From the NCBI GenBank assembly GCA_012295275.1, contig CM022670.1, forward strand, positions 39,409,751 to 39,472,250: a DNA stretch of 62,500 bases. Reading direction: 5' to 3'. A program made the translations under genes and the position numbers. Positions within the stretch are counted from its first letter, which is position 1, and each line of letters begins with the position of its first letter. The stretch is from Chrysomallon squamiferum (Eukaryota; Mollusca; Gastropoda; Neomphalida; Peltospiridae). The notes beneath the pieces are model-generated. The model made no database searches and was not told the DNA's origin. It worked only from the letters and a program-made list of their open reading frames with translations. Shown piece after piece: positions 14,417 through 26,385 of the stretch.

Positions 14417-14829
14417 GGAGTGTGGATTCATTTCTTGAAACTTTGAAATGCAGTATCTCTGTCAATTTTATAGTTATCTTCAGCATTTTTTTTTTATCTG
14501 GTTTTGAATATCTTTCGATTTGTGTAAAATACATCTGTATGCAACAATAATAATAATAATTAAAAAACAAAATGCATACGGATTCCTTACGATGTTATTC
14601 AACTTATTGTTAAGTTCAGTTTAACTTTAAGTTGTTAAAAGTAAAGAACTATCTTTTCAGCCCTATCATTCATTACCTCTGGCTTTGACAATCTTTGATC
14701 CACAACTTCATAGTCAGTTAGCTCTTCTATGCATATAAAATCTTCAAAACCCTTTTTATTGAAGAATGATGGAGCAATTTCAACTCGTTTCCACTCAGTT
14801 TTGGGTTTCACGTGCATAAAACCAGCCAT
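5426..14829 (-). CDS. DDX24: ATP-dependent RNA helicase DDX24
   Basis: DEAD-box RNA helicase of nucleoli and ribosome biogenesis, 944 aa predicted (human about 859). Coding exons: 14677-14829, 13501-13924, 13059-13163, 12619-12767, 11894-12340, 11258-11443, 10486-10596, 10074-10198, 9608-9738, 9214-9332, 8867-9044, 8194-8297, 7608-7725, 6861-6957, 6427-6507, 5818-5978, 5426-5571. The start region with [10 protein letters not shown] matches DDX24. A Lys-rich N-terminal tail (exon 2) precedes the Q-motif region (FTAPTAIQ). Helicase motifs: AAETGSGKT (Walker A, about residues 274-282), PTRELA (466), TPGRLWE, VIDEAD (540-545), SAT (581-583), [15 protein letters not shown] and HRSGRTAR. All catalytic motifs are intact. 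An acidic insert of about 170 residues lies between Walker A and PTRELA, as in vertebrate DDX24. The tail is very Lys-rich. Phases agree throughout. Donors of exons 13, 15 and 16 are non-consensus but fixed by phase and homology. Confidence 0.93.
7885..7942. repeat. (TAA)n microsatellite in DDX24 intron
   Basis: About 19 uninterrupted TAA units in an AT-rich intron, followed at 8090-8155 by a long (A)nT-rich stretch. Confidence 0.95.
8588..8884 (-). repeat. Tandem copies of the DDX24 exon 11 splice donor
   Basis: The minus-strand segment CTTGACAAGTTTACAG|GTATTA, which is the real exon 11 / intron border (intron starts at 8866), recurs downstream in the intron with GT intact at 8802, 8720 and 8593. 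A fifth copy near 8660-8682 has lost the GT. Spacer sequence between copies (CAGAGAAAGTA...TTGATG) is also shared, so this is a tandem duplication of an exon-intron junction. Confidence 0.85.
10783..10862 (+). repeat. Fragment of a molluscan interspersed repeat
   Basis: The stretch GAATATTTAACGACACGCCAGC followed by AAAATGTATCAGCTATTGGC and TGTCAAAC resembles, from memory, a short repeat found many times in gastropod and bivalve DNA (TTTAACGACACC...ATCGGCTATTGGGTGTCAAAC). It lies in a DDX24 intron. No terminal repeats or target duplication are visible here, so only a fragment is claimed. Confidence 0.6.
12054..12221 (-). repeat. In-frame coding repeats in the DDX24 acidic insert
   Basis: Two in-frame arrays lie inside exon 5. 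At about 12054-12163 are four units of 30 bp, coding for DNSxNDQNEG-type decapeptides. At about 12174-12221 are two exact 24-bp units, coding for DTSDTVIT. They build the Asp/Asn/Ser/Glu-rich loop between Walker A and motif Ia (residues about 315-375). Confidence 0.85.
14327..14415. repeat. (TTA)n microsatellite
   Basis: About 29 perfect TTA units in DDX24 intron 1. Confidence 0.97.
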
Positions 14830-15806
14830 CTTTTTACTGGTTTACAATATTTTGCTGCGCTGTTACATATAAAATTGCCTCTACGACTATGCAGTATCAG
14901 TTAATAAATCCGTTATCCTCGAAATAATGTGTTTAACATGTAAATAAACATTTAATTGTTATTTTGAAATAATAATAATAATACAAAATTAATTTAATGT
15001 GAAGCTAGAATAGTGAGGAAAGAGTTCCGATTACTCCTTCAACTGATTTAAAAAAAAAACAATAATAATTAGGAACTACTTAAAAAATTAAATAAACTAG
15101 CTAAACACAAGTTATCTCCCCTTTATTGATTTCAGACGATCGTCGTATCAAACGATCTGCCAAATAAAAACAAATAAACGTGTTGGTATTACTTGTTTTA
15201 TTTTTATTGATATACATATATTTTGGGAGGAGGTTTAGTTTTTTGGCAATATTTCACTTACTAAATAATTATTTGTAAATATCTCTGATTTTTCTTGGCG
15301 CTATTTTTAATTGGGATTTCCAGGAGGTTACGAAAATGAAATCAAAATATATAGTTATTATTTTCATGTCAAATTACTGTAAAGTCATAAATATATTTTA
15401 TGAATGATAAGATAACTATCCAGTATTGATGCCTCGGTTGTTTACACAAAATCGTTTTATATGTCTTAGGGACTAGGAAAACAAAAAATCGTTATTAGTA
15501 TTACACCTTTACTGTAAATTACAGTTTACTGTTCACAATTATTAGAGTTAAATGCGTAGATTGTTATTAATATAATATATATATATATATATATATCAGC
15601 TTAGATATCAGACTATTTTCAGTAAATTTGTAATATGTATTTTCTTGCTTTTAGAACATTGAATAAATCACAGAAATTCATTTGTAGAAAAAAATAACCA
15701 ATGTTGTTAATAAAGCCAGAATTTTATTATTATTATAATGCCAGAATTTTATTATTATTATAATAAATTAATAATAATAATTTTTTTTAATCTTAGCTAA
15801 TTAAGA
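14830..15806. promoter_or_regulatory. Divergent DDX24/NSMCE1 promoter region
   Basis: The two start codons lie head to head, 977 bp apart. A TTAATCTTAG acceptor at about 15796 just before the NSMCE1 ATG suggests a non-coding first exon inside this interval. AAGTTATCTCCCCTT at 15109-15124 (complement AAGGGGAGATAACTT) resembles a word also seen near other promoters here. An (AT)n run lies at about 15570-15596. No TATA box is evident. Confidence 0.5.
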
Positions 15807-18737
15807 ATGACAGCAATGAGACCAAGTCATCAGATGTTTCTACAGGCATTTATGTCACGAGGGATTCTTGATGCTAAGGAAGTGAAATTAATGTATAAAC
15901 AGTGCTGTGAGAAATATAAAGGTTTTTATTTCTAATATTTTTACATTGTCAGTAGATGTTAATCAGTTTTTTATTCACAGGTTTCTTTTTCCTTTCTTTG
16001 TTTTTTTAATCTGATAAATGTTGATATTTTTTTTTTTTTTAGTTTTGTTTTAATAAATTATTGAAATATCTAACTGATTACTTTGATAAAAAATAAAAGA
16101 CTGCATAAAAGAGCAGTTTTCTTCTTTAAAGAAAACCAAAAGTAAAAACCCTCAAAAAAGTTTAAAAAAAGAAAGAAACAGTTTAAAATGTCTTTAAAGA
16201 ATTAATAAAAATAATTTTCTACTTCTTCAGAACAATATAGTGAGAATGAAGAAGACAGAAGACGTGGCTTAGCTGAATTTGTGCGAACAATTAATTCTAA
16301 CCTTCATCCTTTACACATGGAAATAAAGAAAGGTGTTAATGAAGATGATGGCTCAAATTATTATGGTTTGGTAAGTAATAAATAGTTTTAATAATTATTT
16401 TTCTTAAATAACAAATACTTACTTTAAATTAAAATAATATTACTGGATAAAAGATAAGAATTTCTGTGTATTTACATCAAAGATACGCTAATGAAGTAGT
16501 GTTCTGAGGTTAAAAGAAAGATTCCATATCTTTTTACAGTTTAAAATACACATTCATAAATTTCAGTTTTCATTTTCTTATTTCAGCCATTTTTGATATT
16601 ATAATGACTAGTCTACAGTATCTCAGCTTACTTTAAAAATACACAATTACCTAGGTTATGATGAAATTGGAAAATGAAATCTTTTTTTCAGTTGTTATTT
16701 TTTTAAGTAAAATTTTTGAAGCTTTGTCTTTCTGGTAACTCATAACATAGCCAGAATTAGTACTGTTGTTTATAATTAATGTATGATTAATTAATTTTTT
16801 AATTAATTAGCATGATAATTCTGTTCGGTTTTAAATAACTGTCCTTTCTACAGGTGAGCATTAGTGAATCGCAGATTACAAAGATGGCTTCTGATTATAC
16901 ACCAAATGAACTGGAATTTTTCAAGAAGATTGTAAGTCAAAATTTAAAAATATGTACAAATTACAGATCTTCTCTCTCATTGTCTGACTGGTCCTTGTCC
17001 TAAGCCATACATCTATAAATAAAATGTACTGAGGACTCTATTAAATAAAACATTTCCTTCCTTACTTCCATTTTACCTTCAGTCTTTTTAAAAAATCACA
17101 CACAATTAAAATTATTAAAGTCTACATGAAAGATCTAATGAATATTGGATGTCTGATTATAACTGGATCTTAATGATGTGAATTTGTTTGTGTTGAATAA
17201 TTTCAGGTGGGATTAATTGTTGAAGCTGAGGAAGGAACAATCAGTTCTATTGAAGCTTTGAACCAGACTGAAAAACTGGATAAAAAAATTAGTAAAAACG
17301 ATGCTCAGGATCTTTTAGAAAAGCTAAAGCTTGAAAAATGGATATCACTTGTGAGTCATACAAGTTTTCTATTTTGTCAGCAGTTAAATCTATTTCATTC
17401 ACCCATCTTTTCACTGAACCAAACACAATTTTTATTATTTGATTAAAAAATTATTTGAAGTGATTACTAAAATATGTACATTATATTTCTAAAACATTGT
17501 TTCAGGCAAATGGACGTGTGTCTTTGGCAACTAGAGCCATATTAGAATTAGAACAATACATCAAAGAAGTCTATCCAGAAACAGCAAAAATGTGCAATCT
17601 GTGCAAGAAGCTTTGCCTCAAGGTTTTATTATATATATATTTATCTTTTTGAAAATTTTATAATTCTTTTATTTTTTGCTTATAATTAGATATAGGACCT
17701 AGCTTGGTATGTACAATTTAATTTTGTTAATTATTTTAACTTTATTTTAAAGGGTCAAATTAAATGATGTTCCTTAAATTAACAATTTTATTTTATTATT
17801 TATTTTATTTTGTTTATTATTTTAATTGTTTATTCAAAGTGGATAGTAATTATTTTAATGATGTTTCTTTTATTTTATTTTTTATAGTTATAACTAGTGG
17901 TGATATTTGTGAAAATAAAGGAAAGAGCAGTATTTAAACACAAATTTAATTGTTTGGTATTTTGATCATTCCTCTTAATACTAAAATTGATTGTGACTGA
18001 GGACCATTACTTTTATTTATTTATATTTGATTGATTGTTAACTAAATTATCTATTTTCTTAAATCTATGTTAATACTGGAGGAGTTAACAACAGTAAATA
18101 CTTTTAAAGTTTCTTAACATTATTTTTGAAGTTCGGTCCTGTTACATTATAGGGTCAGAGTTGTGACGAATGTGGAACTAAACTTCATTTGCACTGTGCT
18201 TCGCGGTTTTTCTCTGGCCAAGATGACCCACACTGTCCAGCACAAGACTGTGGAGCTATGTGGGTACATGAAATAACAAGAAGAGGTTGGTTCATGCTTT
18301 TATGCTATTTTTATTTTTTATAATATGAAGTGTACATGTTTTTAAATAACTGAAGAATGTTTCTCAGTTCAAAATTCATTTTTTTTTATATTATCAGTAT
18401 GAATTGTTTTTTGAATGAAACTGTGTTATGTTGTATTAAATGAAAAAAAAAAAAAAAAAAAATAATAATAATAGAAAGTGGGTAAAATAAAATCATTTGG
18501 TGTCACCATTTTTAAATAATTTCATCTTTCATGTTTTAAATCAATTACAAAAAAAAAAAAAAAAAAAATTCTTTAAAGATATATTTGATCAAAATATGGT
18601 TATAGCACATGGTTGAAAACATAAAATGTTTATTATTTCCTTTTCTCTTGATTTTTTTTTTTTTAAAATTCTCTCCAGAAACTAATTCACATCACCAGAC
18701 TCCAGTTGAACGATCAGGAAGAAAAAGAAGACACTGA
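15807..18737 (+). CDS. NSMCE1: SMC5/6 complex subunit NSE1 (NSMCE1)
   Basis: Non-SMC element 1 homologue, 261 aa (human 266), the RING-type subunit of the SMC5/6 DNA repair complex that works with the NSE3/NSE4 subunits. Exons: 15807-15921, 16231-16370, 16854-16931, 17207-17350, 17506-17622, 18153-18285, 18679-18737; phases agree. The N-terminal and middle parts form the winged-helix region (FLQAFMSRGIL; RAILELEQYI matches the vertebrate RAILEMEQYI). The C-terminal variant RING keeps C189, C192, C202, C205, H210 or H212, C213, C226 and C231, so zinc ligands look complete. A basic tail (ERSGRKRRH) ends the protein. The ATG used is the first in frame after the likely UTR acceptor; a second Met lies at codon 4. 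Confidence 0.93.
16714..16755 (-). pseudogene. Relic of metalloprotease exon in NSMCE1 intron 2
   Basis: Forty-two bases match 20866-20907, inside the M12B exon coding for the Met-turn, at 41 of 42 positions and in the same chromosomal orientation. Here they lie in an NSMCE1 intron, antisense to it. The flanks diverge quickly, so only a fragment remains. Confidence 0.8.
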
Positions 18738-19952
18738 AGCTCTGATATAATCTTATAAAAAGTAAACTGTTCTAATTCACACAGTTCTGTTTCCACTTGT
18801 TGCCATATTTCCCATTTTATCATTCATTTGTTCATTATATACATAAATTTCTTTTTCACGTAAAAATGATACATTAAATGTATTAGTCTGACTTCATTTT
18901 CACTGCTTTATTTTAAAAAGTGGAAATCATGGATAGTTTTTTAGATTCATCTCTGAGATGAACCCAGAATGATACTGACTGTGTTTCCGTTTATCAGTTG
19001 AAGTACATCATCTGTTTCTTATTAACAAATTTATCTTGTAATCCTCATGGGAAGCTACTGAAAATGTTCCTATAGAGTTTAAAATATTTAACTGAATGAT
19101 GTATATTTAGTTAATATGAATGAGCAGAGCTGAGGCCTAATTACATTAAAAGTTCAATCCTGAGGACTCGCATTGAGTAATCTTTTTCTGAGGAAACGGG
19201 TAACAAATGATTTTCATTTGGTTGTTAAGGATATCGTATGTAGAGTGGGATCAGCACATTTTCTTTCTAAGTTCATCATTACACAAACATAAAAATTAAT
19301 AATAACATACTGAAGAGTCATTCATTCATAGAAGATGTGAAAAATAAATTATAATGATAAATGCATACAAAGATTGTCAAACACAAAATGATAACTAGAA
19401 ATAAAAATATAATATATTGTATTGCATTATTATAAAATAAAAAATGTTTTTGTTTCTTCCTTTTCATATTTGAATTGTGAACATTCATGGGACAAGCTGA
19501 AACCTCTACCATTCACACTTCTGCTTATGTCATAATGTTTTTATACATGTACAGTATGCATTGAAGATTATTTTATACAGCTTCCAATTTTGCATTCTTT
19601 GATACGTTTAAGAAACCAGAATCACACTTTTCAAAAGTTTCATTTTAAAGCATATTTATCACTGGTCACAAAAGTAACTAGTATCTTCATTTTTCTGTCC
19701 AGGCTGTGTAAACTGCAATGTAATAAAAATTCTGTTATAAAAATACAATAAAAAAAAAATTAAAAAAAAAGAAATTAAAAAAAAGAATGAAAGAAAGAAA
19801 GAAAGAAAAAAGATGAAATTGAATAAAATTAATCATACTGAAAGGTTACTTATTTGTTATATGTAAGAACCAAAATATTGTATTTACTATGTTTCATTAT
19901 AAGTTATCGATACCTGCAATTTAAAGAATAAAACATCTGGAAATATATTTAC
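18738..19952. other. Convergent intergenic/UTR region
   Basis: Lies between the NSMCE1 and metalloprotease stop codons, which face each other, so it should hold both 3' UTRs. AATAAA words occur at several places, including about 19926 on + and TTTATT complements for the minus strand. An A-rich GAAA-type simple repeat lies at 19740-19812. No further gene is seen. Confidence 0.5.
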
Positions 19953-22185
19953 CTATGAAGGCACAGCAGACTGTAATATACATTCACCATTCATACAGAC
20001 CTGAAAATAACAAAAATATTATAATAAATAACAACAGCATTTATGCCTGACTTTGGAAAAGCTTCTAAATGGCTCGTGTGGATTCTGAGATCTATTGCTC
20101 TTCGTTTGAGCACTATGAAGAAAAAGTCAGTTTTAAGTTAAATATTAAAGTATATATATACCTTGTAATGTCCACAGGCTGTACCATCAACAGCTGGTTC
20201 ACGTCGTTTAATTCTGTATCCTCCAGTCTCACAACACAATCTCTCGCACCTTTCTTCTAATGGATAATGTGAAAGCTGTAGACAAAAATTACATAATATT
20301 TTAACAGAGCAAAATGTTGTTATTATGTTATTAAGATAATTTTTAGATGTATTTTCTCACTGATAGGCAGCATGTACCACAGCCTTTGATATCAGTCACT
20401 TAGCAGGAAACACATTACTTAATTCACACCACTAATAATTAAATACTTACAGGACAGGGTTTTCCATTGACGTAGTTTTGACATTGTTGAGCCAGAGTCA
20501 TGTATTTACCAGGCAGCTGTTTGGGAAATGTGTAACCACTGTTTCCAGTCTTTCGTAGACATTTTGAATACCATATTCTGCAAACCAACAGCATAAACTG
20601 TGTTAGAACTGGAGCGCATTTACTGATGTCATTGCTTTTTAACAATTATTGAATGATAAATATCTTTCCTTTACATTTTGATACTGCTTATTGGATAAAT
20701 AGAAAATTAAATAAATAAATAAGTTGCTGAAAACATGGTTCGTATTTTCTTTATTTCGAATAATTATTGCAATACTGTTATTTTATGTGTTTATTTATTA
20801 AATAAATCATACTTATTGATGAACTTTTTGATGCTGGCTTTTGAACATTCTGAAAAGCGTGTGAATTTTGAAGCTTTGTCTCTCTGGTAACTCATAACAT
20901 AGCCAGACTTCACAGGACAAGCTGCACTGTCTGCCTCACCATCATGATGAGCCCCTAGACTAGAACAAATAAACTTGTGTCATGTCAGAATTACAATTAC
21001 CACACCTGCTGTATAAAAATTATAACCATATTTACACACAAATATAAAGACAATAGTCATAATTAAAAGGTAAATATTTAATAATTAAATTTAGTTCAGA
21101 TTTCTGTCAAAAAAACAACAAACAAACAAAAAAACGATGATTATAAATAAATAATAAAATAAAATGAACAGAATTTAAATCCTTTTTAAGGATGTAAAAT
21201 AATGTTTAAATGTAACATATAAGTTATAATATTTCTTACAGGTGGCCAAGTTCATGCACCGTAACAATAACTCCTTTAAAGCTTTTGCCCACTTCAGATA
21301 TGGCTGCATCAAATGAGAAATTAGGAAAAGTGTGAGCTGTGATACAGGCACCCTTAACATAACCAATACCTGCAATTGAAATACAAAGGAGAAAACATAT
21401 AATTTTATATTAATAATAGGAACTGTTTTTCAGTTTTATTCAAACTTAATATTCTTATTTTAATATAATTTTAATATGGCTGGTCATATAATGTGTATGG
21501 CAAAATGAGAAAGATAGGGAAGAAAGGGGTTTTTAATTTTCAAAAATAATAATTTATTCTGATATTAAATGTAATTAAATATATCATTTAAGATATGATT
21601 TAAGATTCTATCAATCTCACCTGAAGTTAGCGAATTGCAGGAACCTTTTTTTTTTTCACACAGATCTTCACTAAAAAAAAAGAAAATAAGAAAAAAATTA
21701 TTTATACCAAAAACAACAATTTTAAATCTATATCGTATCAGTTTTTATAATCAGTTTGATGGTTTGTGTATATTTAAATATATAGCTTTTAGAACTAATC
21801 TTAAATAAATTTTATATAACTGTTCTGACTTATTGTTTGAGCTTTCTGAAAACCAATGAAACTGTGTTTCTGACTGAAGTGTATTAAGTACTGTATTTTA
21901 AAATGAATCAGATTGTGTTACATAATTTTAATTAAATAATTTAATCTTAGTAGATTGTTTACATACGCTGTGTGGAGAAAGGCAATGTCATGATCGACAA
22001 ACTTTCTGTTTGATTCGTACTTCTTCATCCAGTCTCGAAATCCTTTCAGTGTGTCACGTAAGGAAATCTGCTTAGAGCCTTGTTGTAACCTGCTTCTCTC
22101 AATGAATGGCTGATAATAAGGAAGCTTTGAAGAAAATGTAAATTATACATATTATTATACATTGTTGTTGTTAATATTATCATCA

Positions 22186-22217
<32 letters not shown>

Positions 22218-22301
22218 TATCATTATTATTATCATTATTATTATCATTATCTTTATCTTTATCATCATCATCATCATCATTATCATCATCATTATTATTT
22301 A

Positions 22302-22338
<37 letters not shown>

Positions 22339-24131
22339 GGCTACTTTTATATAGATCTACATTTTTATAACTATAAATGGTTTTTTGCTAATAATGAACT
22401 TACTGAAAATGCACCATACTGTATTAATTTTAATTTTATTCTTGGATCCTGTAACATTCTAAATTTGAATGCAACCTGAAAAACAATAAATCACAGATTA
22501 TATATAGACACATATTTAAAATTAATACTTGAAATTTCATGATTATGATATATGCAGGATTTCAAAAAAGGTGAAAATACTTTTATGATATGAAGGCTTC
22601 ATTACAAACAAAATGTAATGGCAGCAAAAAAAATGAGGGTCTTTAGGTTTGCAAACCTTCAAAAAACTGTGAATGCATTAGAATAAAAAAGTAATTTGTT
22701 TGTATAACAAAGAAAAACAAGAACATTTATTTTGTAATAGTTATCTGAGTTTACTTTTATATTACTTTTATATTATTGTTGTTTCATAAAATTGTAGAAA
22801 ACTTACTGCATGCCAAAAATGCATCAAAAATAAACCAAGTTCAGCAATATTGTTATCAAACTGTTTAAAAAGTTTCACATCGATAATCACTAATGCTTCA
22901 ACAACAACAACATTTCTGTCGCCATTGACATCATCATCATCGTCATCATTTAAATCACGTCGCCTTCGTATTTTTATAGTTCTCTGTGACAACTGGTTTC
23001 TGAATGACGATACTCTGACCTGCTTTGATGTAAAAGTTTCTTTCCAGTTATTTTCATTCTGGAACATTTCAGGAACTGAAAACAAGAAAAGAAAATCAGA
23101 GGCAGAAATTACCTATTGATACTAAAACACATTGTTTACGATACCAAAAACACAGTGAAAATGATTATTGATGTTATATTAATGTTATTCTGTGTACGTT
23201 GTTCCGTTATAATCAGTTTGTGTTACCATCAATGTAGTCCAGTGTTGCTTCTTCGTTACGTTCATAATGTTGTTGTTGTTGTTGCTGTTGTTTCCAGAAG
23301 GTGTGTTTCTCAGTATGTAGTGCTCTGCGATGACGTCGTTGTGATCCTGGTGGTGCTATGATGTATTCGTCATTGACAACACCTTCCTGTAGTAATACAC
23401 CACCATTATAAATCATTCATATCTACAACAGTCTATTTAAATACCATTAAAAAGTTTTGTTAATATCATTAAATATTTATTTATTTATTTATTTATAATA
23501 TTTATTTATTTATTTATTTATATTTTATTTATTTATTTATTTATTATATTTATTTATTATATTTATTAATATTTATTTATTTATTTAACTTATCTTTATT
23601 TATTTAACATTTATTTATTTATTTATTTAAAGTATCTTAATTTATTTATTTTTATTTTGTATTTTGCAAGTCTCTCTTTCTTTCTCTCTGTCACTGTCTC
23701 TGACTGAAGGTGAGATGGATTATGACTGTAATGTGTCAATATGTTTATTTTAGTAATTAAGTGTAATTTGTTTTAAAAATGTTTTAATAAAAATTCATAC
23801 CACTAATGTGTTATCAAGAATGTCCTTTGTTACACTGACAATTGTCCCAGAGGTTTCATTGGAAAAAAACTGTCGACTATGGATATGAATGTGTTCCTGA
23901 AAGAAAAATGTATTTATTATTTATTTTACAAAAAACAAAAATGAATTGATATCTGATATTAAACTATTGTTTTTTGAAAAAGTAATTGTTAGTGAGCTGC
24001 TAATCAAAAAGTATTTTATATTTTTTTATTTTAATTTGACTTCTTTTCTTTTTCCCTTTACGCACACACACACACACACACACACACAGACATTTACTTC
24101 ATTCTGCAACAGGTATAAACATCAAATATTT

Positions 24132-24170
<39 letters not shown>

Positions 24171-24591
24171 TGGGTAACTTAAAGTGTTGTGTGTTTTGTT
24201 GTCTCTTTTTGTCTCTTCCCTTTGTTTAATGTATAAATTACACAAGAATTCAGATCTCTACAGTGAAGAACAAGAATACACAATTTCAAAATACACACTG
24301 GGATATTTTCAAGATGAAATTCTGTGACATTATCTTCCTGTCCAGTGATGACAAATGCCTCAGTGCTGTCATGGAAGACAGAATCCTCAACTCTGTTGAC
24401 TACAATGTGGTGATTGTGTAGAGCTGTACTGATCTGAAGTAGCAGCTGATTGTGTATTACTGGATCACCCTTTACTGTTACCAAGGCAGCAAGAGCCTCT
24501 ACATCATCTTCATCTTCTTTGGTTTCTAGGATAATGTGTAACAAAAAGAACTGGGAATCATAGAAGAAGAAGAAGAAGAAGAAGAAAAGAA

Positions 24592-24634
<43 letters not shown>

Positions 24635-26385
24635 GTTAAGGAGAATGAGGAGGATGGTGATGATGATGACAATAATGGTTAAAATACAAATACCATTACT
24701 CTTTGTAATAGTATTAATGATGATTTTAATAATAATAATAATGAGACAACAAGAACTGAGATGATGATGATGAAATTGTTTCTACAAGAAATAACTGAAA
24801 TGATAAACTGAAATGATAAACCAAGATGCTACTACACAAATATATGCTTATAAGAAAGGGTGTGTCATAAAAATTCTTCTAAATCCTAAAAAATAAATTA
24901 TCTTTTTCTAATTACAGATGAACTCAATCACCTCATGTAGGTGGCAAGGTACGTCAGTAAAAAACTAATTTTCATACTTCATCATCATTGTCATTATCAA
25001 CATCATTATTCACCTTTTTCCTAACTACCATACTGAAAGGTGTCGCGAAGAGTTCATTAATCAGGTCATGTTTGATCTTGTTCATGTTACATTCATCCCA
25101 AGGGGGCTTGGTATCTTGTACAAATCAGTTTGATATTGTTGGTGCTGGTCTGAAATCGCTGATATCGTGTGCTATGACACAAAGTCATTAAGTGAATGCT
25201 TTCTCACCTGTTTAATTACACAGACCATTCAAATTGTTTGATCATGTGTCATATAGACTCACAGATAGATAGGTAGTTAGGTAGGTATATGGAGAGATGG
25301 ATGGATGTATTTACAGACTGCTGTGTGTGGGTGAGCTGATGGATGATTGAATGAACAGGTGGAGAAAGAGAAAATTAAAATAAAAAATATTAAAACAAAT
25401 GTCTAACAAACAATAACATTATTTTTCAAAAACCCTGTATAACAATAATAGTAATAATAAACAAATACAATAAAAAAAAAAACCTGTTAAATGAATGCTA
25501 ATTTTTTTCATTCTCATTTTTGTGAGTTGCTATAATGAGACATATCTTGTTATTTCTGAATTTGACCAATGGGAGTACTTGTGGGATTTAAAAAAATATA
25601 TAAAACTTTTGGAAATCTATTTTTGGAAAGAACATACCTTTTTCTGAACCTCTTCTTTTTGTCATCCTGCATTCTGTATCCTACAGTTATATATAAATTA
25701 TTAGTTGATTTTTGTTTTAAAATATCACCGTCATTAATTATTTTTCTATCAGTGGCTTTTTGATGTTCAAAATATTTTGAATTACACAATGTAATTTTTA
25801 TTATTTTAAAAGTAGATTTTGTGAACAATAGTAATATATATATATATATATATGTGGTATAGAATAGGGTTTATTTTTTTTTTAATTCAAACTGTAAATA
25901 AATAAATAAATAAATAAAATGAAATTTAAAAAAATAGAAAGAAAATGAAAAAAAGGAATGAAACAAAATACAAACTAACAAACTAAAAAAATTATTATAA
26001 AATACAATAAAATAAAATAAAAATATAAAAATTAAAATTAGAAAAAATCTGAATATTTCATTAAATGCTCTGGGTTTTTCTCATTTTTTTATTTTTTATT
26101 ATTATTTTTAATTTTTCATTAAACATTTTATATATATTTTGGCATTTAGCAAAAAAAAATTGGCAAAAACATTGACATTTAGATGTTTTTAGTCAATTTA
26201 ATATGTGGACTTAAACTTCAGTATTTAAAAAAAACAAAAAAGAGTAAAAATAATTTGAAAAAATATTTATATAACTTATTTAAAATTTTAATACAAATGG
26301 AGTTCATTTTCAAATTTCTCCTTACCTGATATATAATCCCTAAACATGAAATTAACAACAGAGCATGCCATGTGAAACACATCAT
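19953..26385 (-). CDS. Secreted M12B (ADAM/ADAMTS-like) metalloprotease
   Basis: Zinc endopeptidase of the reprolysin family, 566 aa predicted. Exons: 26326-26385, 25638-25680, 24299-24525, 23801-23896, 23227-23386, 22807-23075, 22404-22475, 21967-22124, 21621-21670, 21240-21369, 20813-20959, 20451-20577, 20162-20275, 19953-20000; phases agree and the sum is a multiple of three. Residues 1-20 are a signal peptide (MMCFTWHALLLISCLG). A prodomain of about 140-215 residues contains RRHRR (159-163) and RRRR (232-235), both furin-like sites. The catalytic domain has HELGHLLGAHHD at 417-428 and a Met-turn (YVMSYQ), so it should be active. A short disintegrin-like/Cys-rich end resembles ADAMTS (LPGKY, CERLCC, DGTACG, MNGECI). 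There is no TSP1 repeat and no membrane segment. Exon 2 (43 nt) is the least certain; it was chosen by phase. Confidence 0.85.
22165..22338. repeat. (TTA/TCA)n compound microsatellite
   Basis: Interrupted trinucleotide array (ATT, ATC) in a metalloprotease intron. Confidence 0.95.
23459..23652. repeat. (TTTA)n microsatellite array
   Basis: Long run of TTTA units with interruptions, in a metalloprotease intron. Confidence 0.95.
24063..24168. repeat. (CA)n and (CT)n microsatellites
   Basis: (CA)n at 24063-24089 and (CT)n at 24135-24168 in the same intron, about 130 bp from the exon at 24299-24525. Confidence 0.95.
24558..24665. repeat. (AAG)n/(GAT)n microsatellite
   Basis: A run of AAG units passes into about 15 GAT units, 33 bp outside the splice acceptor of metalloprotease exon 3. 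Confidence 0.93.

Noticed and set aside
16714-16755. Alternative NSMCE1 exon over the protease-like fragment
   Set aside because: The match is antisense to NSMCE1 and NSMCE1 exons 2 and 3 join directly in phase 0.
22162-22479. Isoleucine/leucine-rich + strand open frame
   Set aside because: Translation of a trinucleotide microsatellite; the real coding segment there is the minus-strand protease exon at 22404-22475.
25020-25150. Minus-strand open segment containing PPWDECNMNKIKHDLI in a metalloprotease intron
   Set aside because: It looks protein-like, but no start, usable acceptor or phase-compatible joining with neighbouring exons was found. The opposite strand is open too. Possibly an old transposon fragment; not claimed.
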